DNA of 64,000 nt. It comes from Elusimicrobium sp. An273 (GTDB taxonomy: Bacteria > Elusimicrobiota > Elusimicrobia > Elusimicrobiales > Elusimicrobiaceae). Below the pieces are notes generated by a model, which searched no databases, had not been told where the DNA came from, and saw nothing but the letters and a program-made list of their open reading frames with translations. Shown piece by piece: positions 7,245 to 15,890 of the stretch; positions within the stretch are counted from its first letter, which is position 1, and each line of letters opens with the position of its first letter. The stretch is from positions 1 through 64,000 of the forward strand of contig NZ_NFJD01000002.1 of NCBI RefSeq assembly GCF_002159705.1, written 5' to 3'. The translations under genes were made by a program, and so were the position numbers.

Positions 7245-9559
7245 AATTCCTCACTGAAAAAGATAGTTCCCGCACAGGAAATAATTCCAAACACGTATAA
7301 CATCGCTAACAAAAAGAAATATGCGTTGTTATGCTGGGCATTTACGTTAAAGTTTTTTACGGGGAAGCTCATCGCATAATCCCACACGGTAAACTTCATT
7401 TTGCTTTCCCCGCCCCGGTAATAATTCAGCAGAAAGTAGATAAAAAGCGGCTTGGTATTTTCGTCAAATACGTTCGGCGCCTCTTGGTTTATTTTTTTGG
7501 ATAAAAATTCATAGGCCTGGTCATCTGGCATATTGGTCAATTCGTTTGTTTTATTAAGCGACGCAAACACCTGCCGGCGCGTGTCTATTCCGACCAAATC
7601 TTCTACTTTTTGGTTGGATTTAACGACGTCGGTTTCTTTGACCACGATGTTGGCGGTCAGCACATCAAGCGATTTGTTGATGTTGCCCGCCAGGCCGGAA
7701 ACGGAATAGGCCCAAATGGCCGCCCCCGCAAATAACAGCAGGAAACAGGGCAGCAGAATGCGGTCTTTTTCGCTGCGGGCCGCCAAGTGGTACACGCACA
7801 GCACCGCACAAAAGAGCCCCGCATAAAAGACGATTTTCACCACCAGCGACTGCGTATCCGGCGCAATGGACAAGTGGGAGGATAAATACGCCAGCACTAT
7901 GGCCAATACCGACAGGGAAGCCGCCAAGATGCGCTGCCCCAGCGAGCGGTTAATCGTCCAGCACAAGCTGACGGCCCATGCCGCGACGAACACCAAATAG
8001 CATAAGTAATACTCCGGCGTAAAAATAAATTGGCTTACGTTGGCCAGTTCCATAAACGGCACTTGCGGGGTAAAGAGCCCCGCCATATAAGACACCAACG
8101 CCAGCACCAAAAGTAGCGTAGTGGAACGGGAAAAGGCGCGAATGGACGACGAGGCAAACACCACCACCAACAACCCCAGGGCAATGCCCGTCATCAGCAG
8201 TTGGTTGGGCTCATAAGTGGAGGCAAAGAAGGGCATAATCAGATTGGACACCAGCCCGGCTTGCTCGTCTATATGGACGGAACAGATTTTGCCCAGCAGG
8301 TAAAACACATACATAACCGCTCCCGCCAACACCATAAAAAGCGGCAGGAAAATGGCCATTTTGGCTAACACGCGGGCCCCCAGGCCAAATTTATCCGTTA
8401 AAATCGGCTTGTCCGCTTTTTTGGCGGCGGGTACAAATACGTCCACCGGTTTTACGTCTTTTGCTTCCATCATGCGGATGGTGGGCTGGGAAGCTGGCTT
8501 TCTCTTTTCGGCGGGTTCATTAGGTGCCGATGCATCCACCTGCGGTATGAGTGGCAAATGGGCAGACGAAGTGGTCGGCTTGCGCACGGCGGCCTGTTCG
8601 GCGCGTTGCCGGCGGATGGTTTCGGTCGTTCTTTTTTCTTCTTTTACAATGCGAAGCGGGCCTTCTTCCCCCAAATCAATCGCACGGCCCGAGTTGCCCA
8701 TTCTCACGCGCAGTTGGTCTTCCGCGCGCATTTTTTTAAAGTAGAGATACGTTTCCTTGGCGGTTTGAAAGCGGTCATCCGGATTTTTGCTCATTAGTTT
8801 CTGCACCGCCAGCGACAGCCACCCCGGCATATCCGGCCTCAGTTTAGCGGGATCCGGTACGGGGTCATTGATGTGTTTTTGAATAATATCAATCGTGTTT
8901 TTTCCGTTATAGGGAAATTGCCCGGTCAGTACGTAATACAAGCTGGCCCCTACGGAATACAAATCGGCGCGGGTGTCCAAATCTTTTCCCAACGCCTGTT
9001 CCGGCGCAATGAAATACGCCGTGCCGGCCAGTTCGGTGGTTTTGGTGGAGCCTTTTTCTTTGTCTACTTTTTTGGCGATACCAAAATCCACCAGCTTGGG
9101 CTGGCCCTGCGGATTGATTAAAATGTTGGAAGGTTTGATGTCGCGGTGAATAATACCTTTGGCGTGGGCGGCGTCCAAGCCCAAGAGCACGCCTTCAAAC
9201 AAATCCAGCACCAAACCGATGGGAAGCACTTTGTTGCGCTTAAGCAGCATGGAAAGCGTCTGCCCTTCAATAAAGGACATGACGATAAAATAATACCCTT
9301 TTTCTTTGCCTACGTTGTATACGTTTACGATGTTGGGGTGATCCAACTCGGCAATGGCGCGGGCTTCGGTCAGGAAAAGTTCCACGGCTTTTTTGTCGTT
9401 TGCCAAGGCGGGACTTAAAATTTTAACGCATACGATTCTGTTTAACGCTTTATGGCGCGCTTTATAGACGGCGCCCATGCCGCCTTCGGCCACTTTGTTT
9501 AAAATTTCGCATCCGGAGATTTCTTTTCCTACCAAAGAAGAAGAAGGGTTTTCGGTCAT
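7241..9559 (-). CDS. Membrane-bound Ser/Thr protein kinase (PknB-like kinase domain)
   Basis: A 772-residue protein. The N-terminal kinase domain (about 12-280) shows the glycine loop EGGMGAV, catalytic Lys46 in CVKIL, HRDIKPSN, DFG and APEQ (activation segment), all intact. A basic linker with Lys/Pro-rich stretches follows (about 285-395). The C-terminal half has roughly eight or more membrane helices, an exported region of about 100 residues and a final helix near the end. PASTA repeats are absent, unlike the PknB of Gram-positives. The polytopic sensor part is unusual and its ligand unknown. A TATAAT box lies about 45 bp before the ATG, with AAGGA as ribosome site. Confidence 0.9.
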   Translation of the reverse strand: MTENPSSSLVGKEISGCEILNKVAEGGMGAVYKARHKALNRIVCVKILSPALANDKKAVELFLTEARAIAELDHPNIVNVYNVGKEKGYYFIVMSFIEGQTLSMLLKRNKVLPIGLVLDLFEGVLLGLDAAHAKGIIHRDIKPSNILINPQGQPKLVDFGIAKKVDKEKGSTKTTELAGTAYFIAPEQALGKDLDTRADLYSVGASLYYVLTGQFPYNGKNTIDIIQKHINDPVPDPAKLRPDMPGWLSLAVQKLMSKNPDDRFQTAKETYLYFKKMRAEDQLRVRMGNSGRAIDLGEEGPLRIVKEEKRTTETIRRQRAEQAAVRKPTTSSAHLPLIPQVDASAPNEPAEKRKPASQPTIRMMEAKDVKPVDVFVPAAKKADKPILTDKFGLGARVLAKMAIFLPLFMVLAGAVMYVFYLLGKICSVHIDEQAGLVSNLIMPFFASTYEPNQLLMTGIALGLLVVVFASSSIRAFSRSTTLLLVLALVSYMAGLFTPQVPFMELANVSQFIFTPEYYLCYLVFVAAWAVSLCWTINRSLGQRILAASLSVLAIVLAYLSSHLSIAPDTQSLVVKIVFYAGLFCAVLCVYHLAARSEKDRILLPCFLLLFAGAAIWAYSVSGLAGNINKSLDVLTANIVVKETDVVKSNQKVEDLVGIDTRRQVFASLNKTNELTNMPDDQAYEFLSKKINQEAPNVFDENTKPLFIYFLLNYYRGGESKMKFTVWDYAMSFPVKNFNVNAQHNNAYFFLLAMLYVFGIISCAGTIFFSEEL

Positions 9560-9719
9560 AATCGTCCTTAATTAAAAAGTGGAAAACTTTTAATTTATTA
9601 TACAAAAACTGCTTGATTTTATCCTAGGCAATCACTAGAATATAACTAAAGCTATCATATCATATTTTAGAAGATAAGCAACAGGGGGACGCCTCCTTTT
9701 GGGCAGGCGGAAGAAAAAA

Positions 9720-10181
9720 ATGAGTGAAAGCAGCTTTACTTTATTACGGGATATCGGCTCTTGCCCGCTGGAAAACGGGGAAGAAATCCGCTTTACGATT
9801 GACGCCTACCGGGGCTACCGCTACGTATCGGTGCGGCGCTATGTCGCTTCGGACAGTTTTTCTGGCGCGACGCGCGACGGCATTACCATGACGCCCGAAA
9901 TCGTACGCGCGCTGGAGCCGCTGCTGGCCGCCTTGCCCGATGATCCCAAAGCCGTTTCCAACGGGCAGTTGGGTAAATTTGCCAAACGGCCGGGCATTTG
10001 CGTGGTGGCGTCGGTCGGTTCGTTTAAAGGGCGGCGCGGGCTGGACTTGCGCCAATGGCAGGAAGACTGCGGGTTTACCAAAAAAGGAATTTGGATTCCG
10101 CTTGAAAAACTGCCGCAAATTAAACAGCTCTTTTTGAAAACAAAAGAAGCGCTGGACGAGCGGCCGGACGACATTTTTTAA
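9720..10181 (+). CDS. Tandem PC4/Sub1-type nucleic-acid-binding protein
   Basis: A 153-residue protein made of two PC4-like segments: residues about 14-68 (EEIRFTIDAYRGYRYVSVRR then GITMTPEIVRAL) and about 92-142 (SFKGRRGLDLRQW then GIWIPLEKLPQIKQLF). PC4/YdbC proteins bind single-stranded DNA as dimers, so one chain here may hold a pseudo-dimer. The ATG at 9720 follows an AGGCGGAAG site. A TTG at 9699 with an AGGGGG upstream would add MGRRKKK, a basic tail that also suits the family, so the start is not certain. It ends with a shared bidirectional terminator. Confidence 0.75.
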   Translation: MSESSFTLLRDIGSCPLENGEEIRFTIDAYRGYRYVSVRRYVASDSFSGATRDGITMTPEIVRALEPLLAALPDDPKAVSNGQLGKFAKRPGICVVASVGSFKGRRGLDLRQWQEDCGFTKKGIWIPLEKLPQIKQLFLKTKEALDERPDDIF

Positions 10182-10196
10182 CGGTTTGTTACACAT

Positions 10197-10227
10197 AAAA
10201 AACCCCGGAAATTCCGGGGTTTTTTTA
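10197..10227. terminator. Bidirectional terminator between PC4 and GT9 genes
   Basis: Arms AACCCCGGAA and TTCCGGGGTT (10201-10221) with A-runs on the left and T-runs on the right. It serves the plus-strand PC4 gene and the minus-strand glycosyltransferase gene. Confidence 0.88.
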
Positions 10228-10238
10228 TTGTACAAGGT

Positions 10239-11813
10239 CTATTTGGCGGTTGCCGGTTCGGCTTTTTTCTCCGTCTGCGCGGGCAGGGAGTGGTTTTCTT
10301 CCAGCATCTCCTTGGCGTTTTGGAAAACGCGGTCGGGCAGGATGTCTTTCATACATTTAAAATGACCCAAGGGGCATTTTCTCCCCCCGTGCAAGGCACA
10401 CGGGCGGCAGGGCAGGTCTTTCACTTCCATCACGCGGTGCCCTTCCCCGTACGGGAAAAATCCCAACTCCCGCGTGGTGGGGCCGAAAATGGCCAAGGTG
10501 GGCACGTCAAATGCGGTGGCGATGTGCATGGGGCCGGAATCGTTGGTGATAAACAGTTTAAAGTGTTTCATCAGCGCCATTAAGTCGGCCAGGCTCGTTT
10601 TGCCGCACAAATTGGCGGCGTGCCCTTTGGAAAGCTGGCAGATTTTTTCGCCCAGGTCGGCGTCTTTGGCGCCGCCGCCCACGAGCACGGCCTTCACGCC
10701 CAGTTCCGTTTGCAGGCGGCTGATGAGCTGCACAAAATACTCCATGGGCCAGCATTTGGTGGGCCAGGCGCTGCCCGCGTGAATGCCGACTAAGGTTTGC
10801 CCTTCCAAATTGAAATCTTTCATCAGGCGGGCCACATTTTCTTCGGCGGACGGCGCATAGCGCATGCTGAGTTTTTCGGCCGTAAATTTCTCTTTTACAA
10901 TTCCCTGCAGGAGCGACAAATTCCGCTCCGCATCGTGAATCATCCACGAGAACGGAACCGTCTTGGTATAGAAGAACCACCCTTCGCTGGACGTAAACCC
11001 AATGCGCACCGGCACGCGCGAAAGCCAGGCAATCAGCGCGCTTCTGAAGCTGCGGTGCGGCACGAGCAAAATATCAATGCCGGAATTTTTAATGGCTTTG
11101 GCGGTTTTCCATACGCCAAAAATTTTGTTCCAGCCTCTTTTGTCGTTTAAAATGATTTCGGAAACTTCCTTCATCGGGCGGAAGATGTCTTCCGTCTGCG
11201 GGCGGGTGATGACCACGATTTTTGTCTCCGGGAACAGCTTGGCCGTTTTTTGGATTAAGGGCGTGGTCAGCACGCTGTCGCCGATGAACGAGGTTTGGAA
11301 AATACCTATTTTGTTTACTTTTTTGCCCGTCATATTGGCGTGCTGGTAGGCCCAGTCGCCCAGTTTGGGGGCTTTGTATTTAATGTCAATGTCCCACGCT
11401 TTTAACGCTTCCAAGTATTTGTCCAGCGTGTGTTTTTCCAAAACCGGGGAATTTTTGTGAAATTTAACCAGCATGCGGCGGGCCACGGAATTTTTATCGT
11501 AGCGGATGCGGTTGGGAATGCGGCTGAAAAAGCCCATCAAAATGCTTTTTAGCGTGGAGTGCAAATCCAAATAATGCGTGTAGTGGCCCGCGCGGATTTG
11601 GCGGATGTTGGCCCAGAGGCCCTTTTTTGCCACCATAATTTCGTCAATGTCCGGGTGCCCGGCCAGCACTTGGGCAAACTGGGGCTTTACCATTAGCGTA
11701 ATGTGCGCGTGGGGCCATTTGGCTTTGAGGTTTTTGTACACGGGAGAAGACAGCACAATATCCCCCAGCGAAGAAAGGCGTACGACCAAAATTTTAGGTT
11801 CATTTTCGTTCAT
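10239..11813 (-). CDS. GT9 (heptosyltransferase-like) protein with an extra N-terminal GT9 domain
   Basis: A 524-residue protein. Residues about 8-160 form a GT9 N-terminal domain (ILVVRLSSLGDIVLSSPVY). Residues about 170-524 form a second, complete GT9 enzyme with its own N-domain start (KIGIFQTSFIGDSVLTTPLI) and the sugar-nucleotide-binding C-domain (HAGSAWPTKCWP, TNDSGPMHIA, FGPT). GT9 enzymes such as WaaF and WaaC add heptose to the inner core of LPS. The N-N-C layout, with no C-domain for the first half, is unusual. The gene overlaps waaA by 14 bp, supporting a role in lipid A-core assembly at the inner membrane's cytoplasmic face. Confidence 0.88.
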   Translation of the reverse strand: MNENEPKILVVRLSSLGDIVLSSPVYKNLKAKWPHAHITLMVKPQFAQVLAGHPDIDEIMVAKKGLWANIRQIRAGHYTHYLDLHSTLKSILMGFFSRIPNRIRYDKNSVARRMLVKFHKNSPVLEKHTLDKYLEALKAWDIDIKYKAPKLGDWAYQHANMTGKKVNKIGIFQTSFIGDSVLTTPLIQKTAKLFPETKIVVITRPQTEDIFRPMKEVSEIILNDKRGWNKIFGVWKTAKAIKNSGIDILLVPHRSFRSALIAWLSRVPVRIGFTSSEGWFFYTKTVPFSWMIHDAERNLSLLQGIVKEKFTAEKLSMRYAPSAEENVARLMKDFNLEGQTLVGIHAGSAWPTKCWPMEYFVQLISRLQTELGVKAVLVGGGAKDADLGEKICQLSKGHAANLCGKTSLADLMALMKHFKLFITNDSGPMHIATAFDVPTLAIFGPTTRELGFFPYGEGHRVMEVKDLPCRPCALHGGRKCPLGHFKCMKDILPDRVFQNAKEMLEENHSLPAQTEKKAEPATAK

Positions 11814-13074
11814 AGTTTTTTACCACTTCCATTATTTTGTCGGTTGCTCCTTTAAAGCTAAGCGCCGCTTTGCGCGCTTTGTCGGACATATTCTCCAGCT
11901 GGGCCGGGTCGGCCAGCAGGCGCAGTACCGTTTCTTTAAAATTGGATTCGTCTACCAGCACCCCCCCGCCGTTTTCCAATAGGGCCTGGGCGGTAAGCGG
12001 GGCATTGTAAAAGTATTTTCCGAATAAAACCGTTTTGGACAAAATGGCCGGCTCCAGCAAATTATGCGCGCCGCGCCGCTCCACAGATCCCCCCACAAAA
12101 GCCAGCGTAGCGCAGGCGTAGAGCGATTGCAGCAGCCCCATCACGTCGGCGCATAAAATATCGGTTTCTTTGTTAAAATTTTGCTGGCTTACAAACGCGT
12201 AGCGCAGCCCGCTTTGGCGCAGGGTCATTTCAATTTCGGGCTTGCGCTCCAAATGGCGCGGGGCAAAAATAATTTTAATCCCTTTTTTGACAAATTCCGG
12301 CGCGGCGCGCAGAAGCATGGTTTCTTCCAGCGGGTGGGTGCTGCCGCAGACCAGAATTTGCTTTCCGCTCCAGCCCAAGGCGGTAAGGATTTTGTTTACT
12401 TCCGCGGTTTTGGCGGGGCGGTCGTTTAGCGTGTCGTATTTAACGTTTCCGCATACAAAAATGTGGTCTTTGGGCAGGCCCAATTCTTCGTAGCGCTGGG
12501 CGGCTTGCTGGGTTTGCAGGGCCGCAAAGGCCAGTGTTCCCAGTACTTGTTTAAATAAGGGGCGCACGCATTTGTAGGCGCGGGTGGATTTGGCGGAAAT
12601 CCGCCCGTTAATCAGGGCCGCAGGAACGCCTGCCTGATGGGCGGCTTGGAGCATATTGGGCCATATTTCCCGTTCTACAATAAACAAGCGGTAAGGTTTT
12701 GCCAGCGTGATAAAACGCTTGCAGGAAGGATAAAAATCCAGCGGGGCAAGCAGCGCCTTGGAAATGTTCGGGTTTTTTAAAGCGGTTTCTTTGCCGGCTT
12801 CGGTGGTGGTGGTTACTAAAATGTCGCGTTTATAAAAATCTTTCAGGCGGGCAATCACTTCTTTCATCGACATTACTTCCCCCACGCTTGCGCAGTGAAG
12901 CCAAATGGCTTTTTGCGGGATTTCCCCCTCTTCTTCTAGCCCGAAGCGTTCTTTCAGTTCTTGGCCCAAGTGTTTGAGCAGGCCCCTGCGGGGCGAGAGC
13001 AAAAACCCCACCACTACGCCCAAGGCGGCAAACGGGAAAATCAGGTTCGTAAGGAAAAGCAAAAAATGTCCCAT
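11800..13074 (-). CDS. waaA: 3-deoxy-D-manno-octulosonic acid (Kdo) transferase
   Basis: A 424-residue GT30 enzyme that attaches Kdo to lipid A precursor. It has an N-terminal membrane anchor (MGHFLLFLTNLIFPFAALG), WLHCASVGEV near residue 60, EREIWPN near 137, and the C-terminal GGSVERRGAHNLLEPA. The ATG at 13074 is preferred over an in-frame start 63 bp upstream because the anchor begins there and the upstream residues do not fit. A TATAAT lies 9 bp before this ATG and there is no ribosome site, so the mRNA may have almost no leader. Confidence 0.93.
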   Translation of the reverse strand: MGHFLLFLTNLIFPFAALGVVVGFLLSPRRGLLKHLGQELKERFGLEEEGEIPQKAIWLHCASVGEVMSMKEVIARLKDFYKRDILVTTTTEAGKETALKNPNISKALLAPLDFYPSCKRFITLAKPYRLFIVEREIWPNMLQAAHQAGVPAALINGRISAKSTRAYKCVRPLFKQVLGTLAFAALQTQQAAQRYEELGLPKDHIFVCGNVKYDTLNDRPAKTAEVNKILTALGWSGKQILVCGSTHPLEETMLLRAAPEFVKKGIKIIFAPRHLERKPEIEMTLRQSGLRYAFVSQQNFNKETDILCADVMGLLQSLYACATLAFVGGSVERRGAHNLLEPAILSKTVLFGKYFYNAPLTAQALLENGGGVLVDESNFKETVLRLLADPAQLENMSDKARKAALSFKGATDKIMEVVKNYERK

Positions 13075-13210
13075 ATATTGTTTATTATATGATATTTCCG
13101 CACACGCGTCAGCTGAAATCGGCGCCTTGCAAGGCAAATTAAAAAGGGCTTTTAAGAAACGCCTTCGGCTAAAGGGCCGCCGAGGAAAGAAGAAGGAAAA
13201 GTTTGGTGTA

Positions 13211-13240
13211 AAAAAATCCCCGGATTTCTCCGGGGATTTT
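13211..13240 (-). terminator. Terminator of the AsmA gene
   Basis: Arms AAAATCCCCGG/CCGGGGATTTT (13213-13223, 13230-13240) with a run of A on both sides, 15 bp after the stop codon of the AsmA-like gene. Confidence 0.85.
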
Positions 13241-13255
13241 TAAAAAACAGCTGTT

Positions 13256-15514
13256 TTATTTCTTTTCTTCGGACGAGTCGGACTTTTTAAACAGTCCCCC
13301 CAGTCCTTTCAAGGCGTCTTTGGCCGCGTTTACCGTACCTTTTACGGTGTCCGCGGCGGCGTTGGCGGCGGTGGCAGCCACTTTGCCCGTTGTTTTTACC
13401 GCGCCCGAAGCCACATTGCCGGCGGCGTTGGCCGTCCCGCTGACGACTTTCCCGGACGTTTTATAATTCAAAATGCCCCCCACCAAGGAGCCTACCGTGC
13501 TGACTACGTCCAGCTTGCCGCTGGGGTTGTCCATCGTGCCGCCGATTTTGATGACGACCGGCGTTTGCGAGGTAAGCACCGTGGCGGACACTTTCATATC
13601 CAACGCCTGCGTGAGGAAGTTAATCGTGCCCGAGCCGGAAATGTCGGTTACCTGCGAGTTGAAGGTGGTTTTGTCTACGCGCATCACGCCGTTTACAAAC
13701 GTGTAAACGCCTTCGCCGCTGGTAAAGGAAATTTCGCCTTTTTGGGCGTTTTCCTGCGCGGGGAACAGCTCCACATTCAGCGCGCCCGCCACCTTGCGCA
13801 CAATGCTGATAGGCAAGAGCAGAATTTTTACGATTTTGTTTTCTTTTACAAACGAATCCAAATTCGTAATGGCGCCCGGCTGCAGGTTAAAGGACACTTG
13901 TCCGTTGGCCTTGGTCATGGTGTCGGTAATATCGGTCAGATTGGCCGTTAACGAAAATCCGTCCGCCCGGAAATAAGGCACTTCAATGGGGCCTACTTTT
14001 ATGTTGGCTTTAAGGTTTAAAAGCAGGTTGCCGGAAGAAGCCGCAGTCGTTTGGGCGGCCGGCTGGGCTTCTTGAGAAGCGGAGTCCTCCGCCGCGGTTT
14101 GCGGGGCCGCTTCAGCGGTCGTTTCCGCAGCGGCCGCGGGCAGTTCTTTTAGCGTAAACTTGGCTAAATCCAGGTTCAGCACCACGTTCATCACGTCTTT
14201 GATATTCTGATACGAGAAGGAAGACGTGAATTTTTCCCCGTTTAGCAATCCCGTCAGCGAATTGGAGGAAATGTTATCCAGCGAAGCGATATTGACCGTG
14301 CCGTTTAACTGCGAAACGGTAAACGGTTCATACATGGCGCTAATGTCTTTAAACGTAACCGAGCCGCTGATGTCTTTTCCTTCGTTTTTATCCGTGGCTT
14401 TAAAAGACCCGCTGATGACGCCGCCCGGATTAAAGCCGGCTACGGTGCTGGTCATCTGGACGATTTGGGCCAGGTTGGTGGTCAGATCGGCATTGACGGA
14501 ATACGTGGGCGCGGGGCCGTTCCAGCCTACGGTGCCGTAGGCCGAGAGGGCGCTGTCCATCACTGAGAGCTTGGCCTGCGAAATGGTGGCGGAAGATTTT
14601 TCCAAGTCCGCCGCGGCCTTCAGGTTCATATTGATGACCGGCAGCGAGAAATCCGGTAGGTTGGGCAGGAAGTCGGCGAAGATCGCGTTGCTGATGCCGC
14701 TTAAGGTGCCGGTTAAATCGGCCTGCGGTGCGGTAAAATCGCGCACGCCGCCTTTCAATTGGAATTTGACCGTTTTATAGGAAGCCGAGATATCGTTTAC
14801 CGTCACGTAGGCGTTTTTCATATCCAAATTGGACAAAAATACGCGCAATGCGATATTGACCGGTACCGCCACGGCAGGGCCGTTCTTTTGCTGATAGAAC
14901 GTATTAAAATTGATTTTAACGTCAAACGGTTCCGCCAAATCCAGCTGGTTGATTTCCAGGTTCAGCTTGTCTACGGAAGCTTTCATCCCGGTCTGCAGGT
15001 CGTGATATGAAAAACTGCAGTCGTTGGCGGAAATTTTATCGGCCAGCAGTACAAACGCCGAAGACGAAGCCGCCGCCGGCTGAGCCGGTTGCTCCGCAGA
15101 GGCGGCCGCCGCCGGGTCGGACGCGGGGATGAGCGTATCAAAGTTAAACGAGCCGTCTTGCTTTTTAATAACGTTGACATCCAGTCCGTCCAGCTGTACG
15201 GTGGCGATTTCTACGCGTTTTTTAAATAAGGGTTTTAACGCAATTTTTACCACCAGTTTATCGGCCTTGGCAAAGGTGCCGTTTTGGAAGGTGGTATTTT
15301 CCGAAATGGCAAAATTGTCCAGCGTTACCCCCACCAAGTTTAGGGAAATGCCGTCAAACGAAATTTCCCGCTGCAAATTGTTTTTTGCGTACTCAAGCGC
15401 CATAGACTTGAGTTTTTCGGGCGGGAACATCAGCCGCAGGGCAACCAATGCCGCCACCCCCAAAATCACGAGCACAAGCGCGATTTTGAAACAGAGTTTC
15501 AGGAATTTTTTCAT
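13256..15514 (-). CDS. AsmA-family envelope protein
   Basis: A 752-residue protein with one N-terminal membrane anchor (MKKFLKLCFKIALVLVILGV) and a long beta-rich periplasmic part. The opening (VQLDGLDVNVIKKQDGSFNFDTL near residue 95) is typical of AsmA proteins, which belong to the bridge-like family linked to lipid transport between membranes. There are two Ala/Pro/Gln-rich low-complexity linkers (about 135-150 and 465-490). The last 90 residues are Ala/Lys/Thr rich and probably helical. The ATG at 15514 is preferred since the promoter at 15521-15549 would lie inside any longer version; the mRNA is predicted to be leaderless. Confidence 0.85.
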   Translation of the reverse strand: MKKFLKLCFKIALVLVILGVAALVALRLMFPPEKLKSMALEYAKNNLQREISFDGISLNLVGVTLDNFAISENTTFQNGTFAKADKLVVKIALKPLFKKRVEIATVQLDGLDVNVIKKQDGSFNFDTLIPASDPAAAASAEQPAQPAAASSSAFVLLADKISANDCSFSYHDLQTGMKASVDKLNLEINQLDLAEPFDVKINFNTFYQQKNGPAVAVPVNIALRVFLSNLDMKNAYVTVNDISASYKTVKFQLKGGVRDFTAPQADLTGTLSGISNAIFADFLPNLPDFSLPVINMNLKAAADLEKSSATISQAKLSVMDSALSAYGTVGWNGPAPTYSVNADLTTNLAQIVQMTSTVAGFNPGGVISGSFKATDKNEGKDISGSVTFKDISAMYEPFTVSQLNGTVNIASLDNISSNSLTGLLNGEKFTSSFSYQNIKDVMNVVLNLDLAKFTLKELPAAAAETTAEAAPQTAAEDSASQEAQPAAQTTAASSGNLLLNLKANIKVGPIEVPYFRADGFSLTANLTDITDTMTKANGQVSFNLQPGAITNLDSFVKENKIVKILLLPISIVRKVAGALNVELFPAQENAQKGEISFTSGEGVYTFVNGVMRVDKTTFNSQVTDISGSGTINFLTQALDMKVSATVLTSQTPVVIKIGGTMDNPSGKLDVVSTVGSLVGGILNYKTSGKVVSGTANAAGNVASGAVKTTGKVAATAANAAADTVKGTVNAAKDALKGLGGLFKKSDSSEEKK

Positions 15515-15520
15515 AGGTAT

Positions 15521-15549
15521 ATTGTAGTTTTTTACGTCTTGGGTGGCAA
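15521..15549 (-). promoter_or_regulatory. Promoter of the AsmA gene (leaderless type)
   Basis: Minus strand: -35 TTGCCA (15544-15549), 17-nt spacer, -10 TACAAT (15521-15526), then exactly 6 nt to the ATG. There is no Shine-Dalgarno sequence, so transcription should start at or next to the A of the start codon. Confidence 0.75.
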
Positions 15550-15562
15550 GCAAAAGAGGACG

Positions 15563-15880
15563 TTATTTTTTGTCGGCAGGGTCAGGCGGGAGAACCTGTG
15601 CCTCCAACACATTTTTTGCCTCGGCGCGCGCCGCGCGGAAAGCGGAAAGATCTTTATGCAGCAAAGTAAGCACCAGCAGGATAAATGCCCCGTCGTCCGT
15701 AATGCCTATTATCGGCATTACGTCTGGCAATACGTCTATGGGAGAAAGCAAATACACCACGCACAGCACCGCCCAAAACAAGGTATTCCAGGGCATTTTC
15801 CAGCGTCCCCGCACAATGGCCCACAGCATGGGGAAGAAGCTGGTAACGTCCTGAAATACCGTTGTCGGGCTGAACTTCAT
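15563..15880 (-). CDS. YkvA-like DUF1232 membrane protein
   Basis: A 105-residue protein with the DUF1232 signature LLSPIDVLPDVMPIIGITDD (about 43-62), preceded and followed by hydrophobic helices. Members are small integral membrane proteins of unknown function. An AAGGAG site lies before the ATG. It starts 10 bp after the Na/Pi symporter gene, so the two are probably one transcript. Confidence 0.88.
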   Translation of the reverse strand: MKFSPTTVFQDVTSFFPMLWAIVRGRWKMPWNTLFWAVLCVVYLLSPIDVLPDVMPIIGITDDGAFILLVLTLLHKDLSAFRAARAEAKNVLEAQVLPPDPADKK

Positions 15881-15890
15881 GCAAAGCTCC

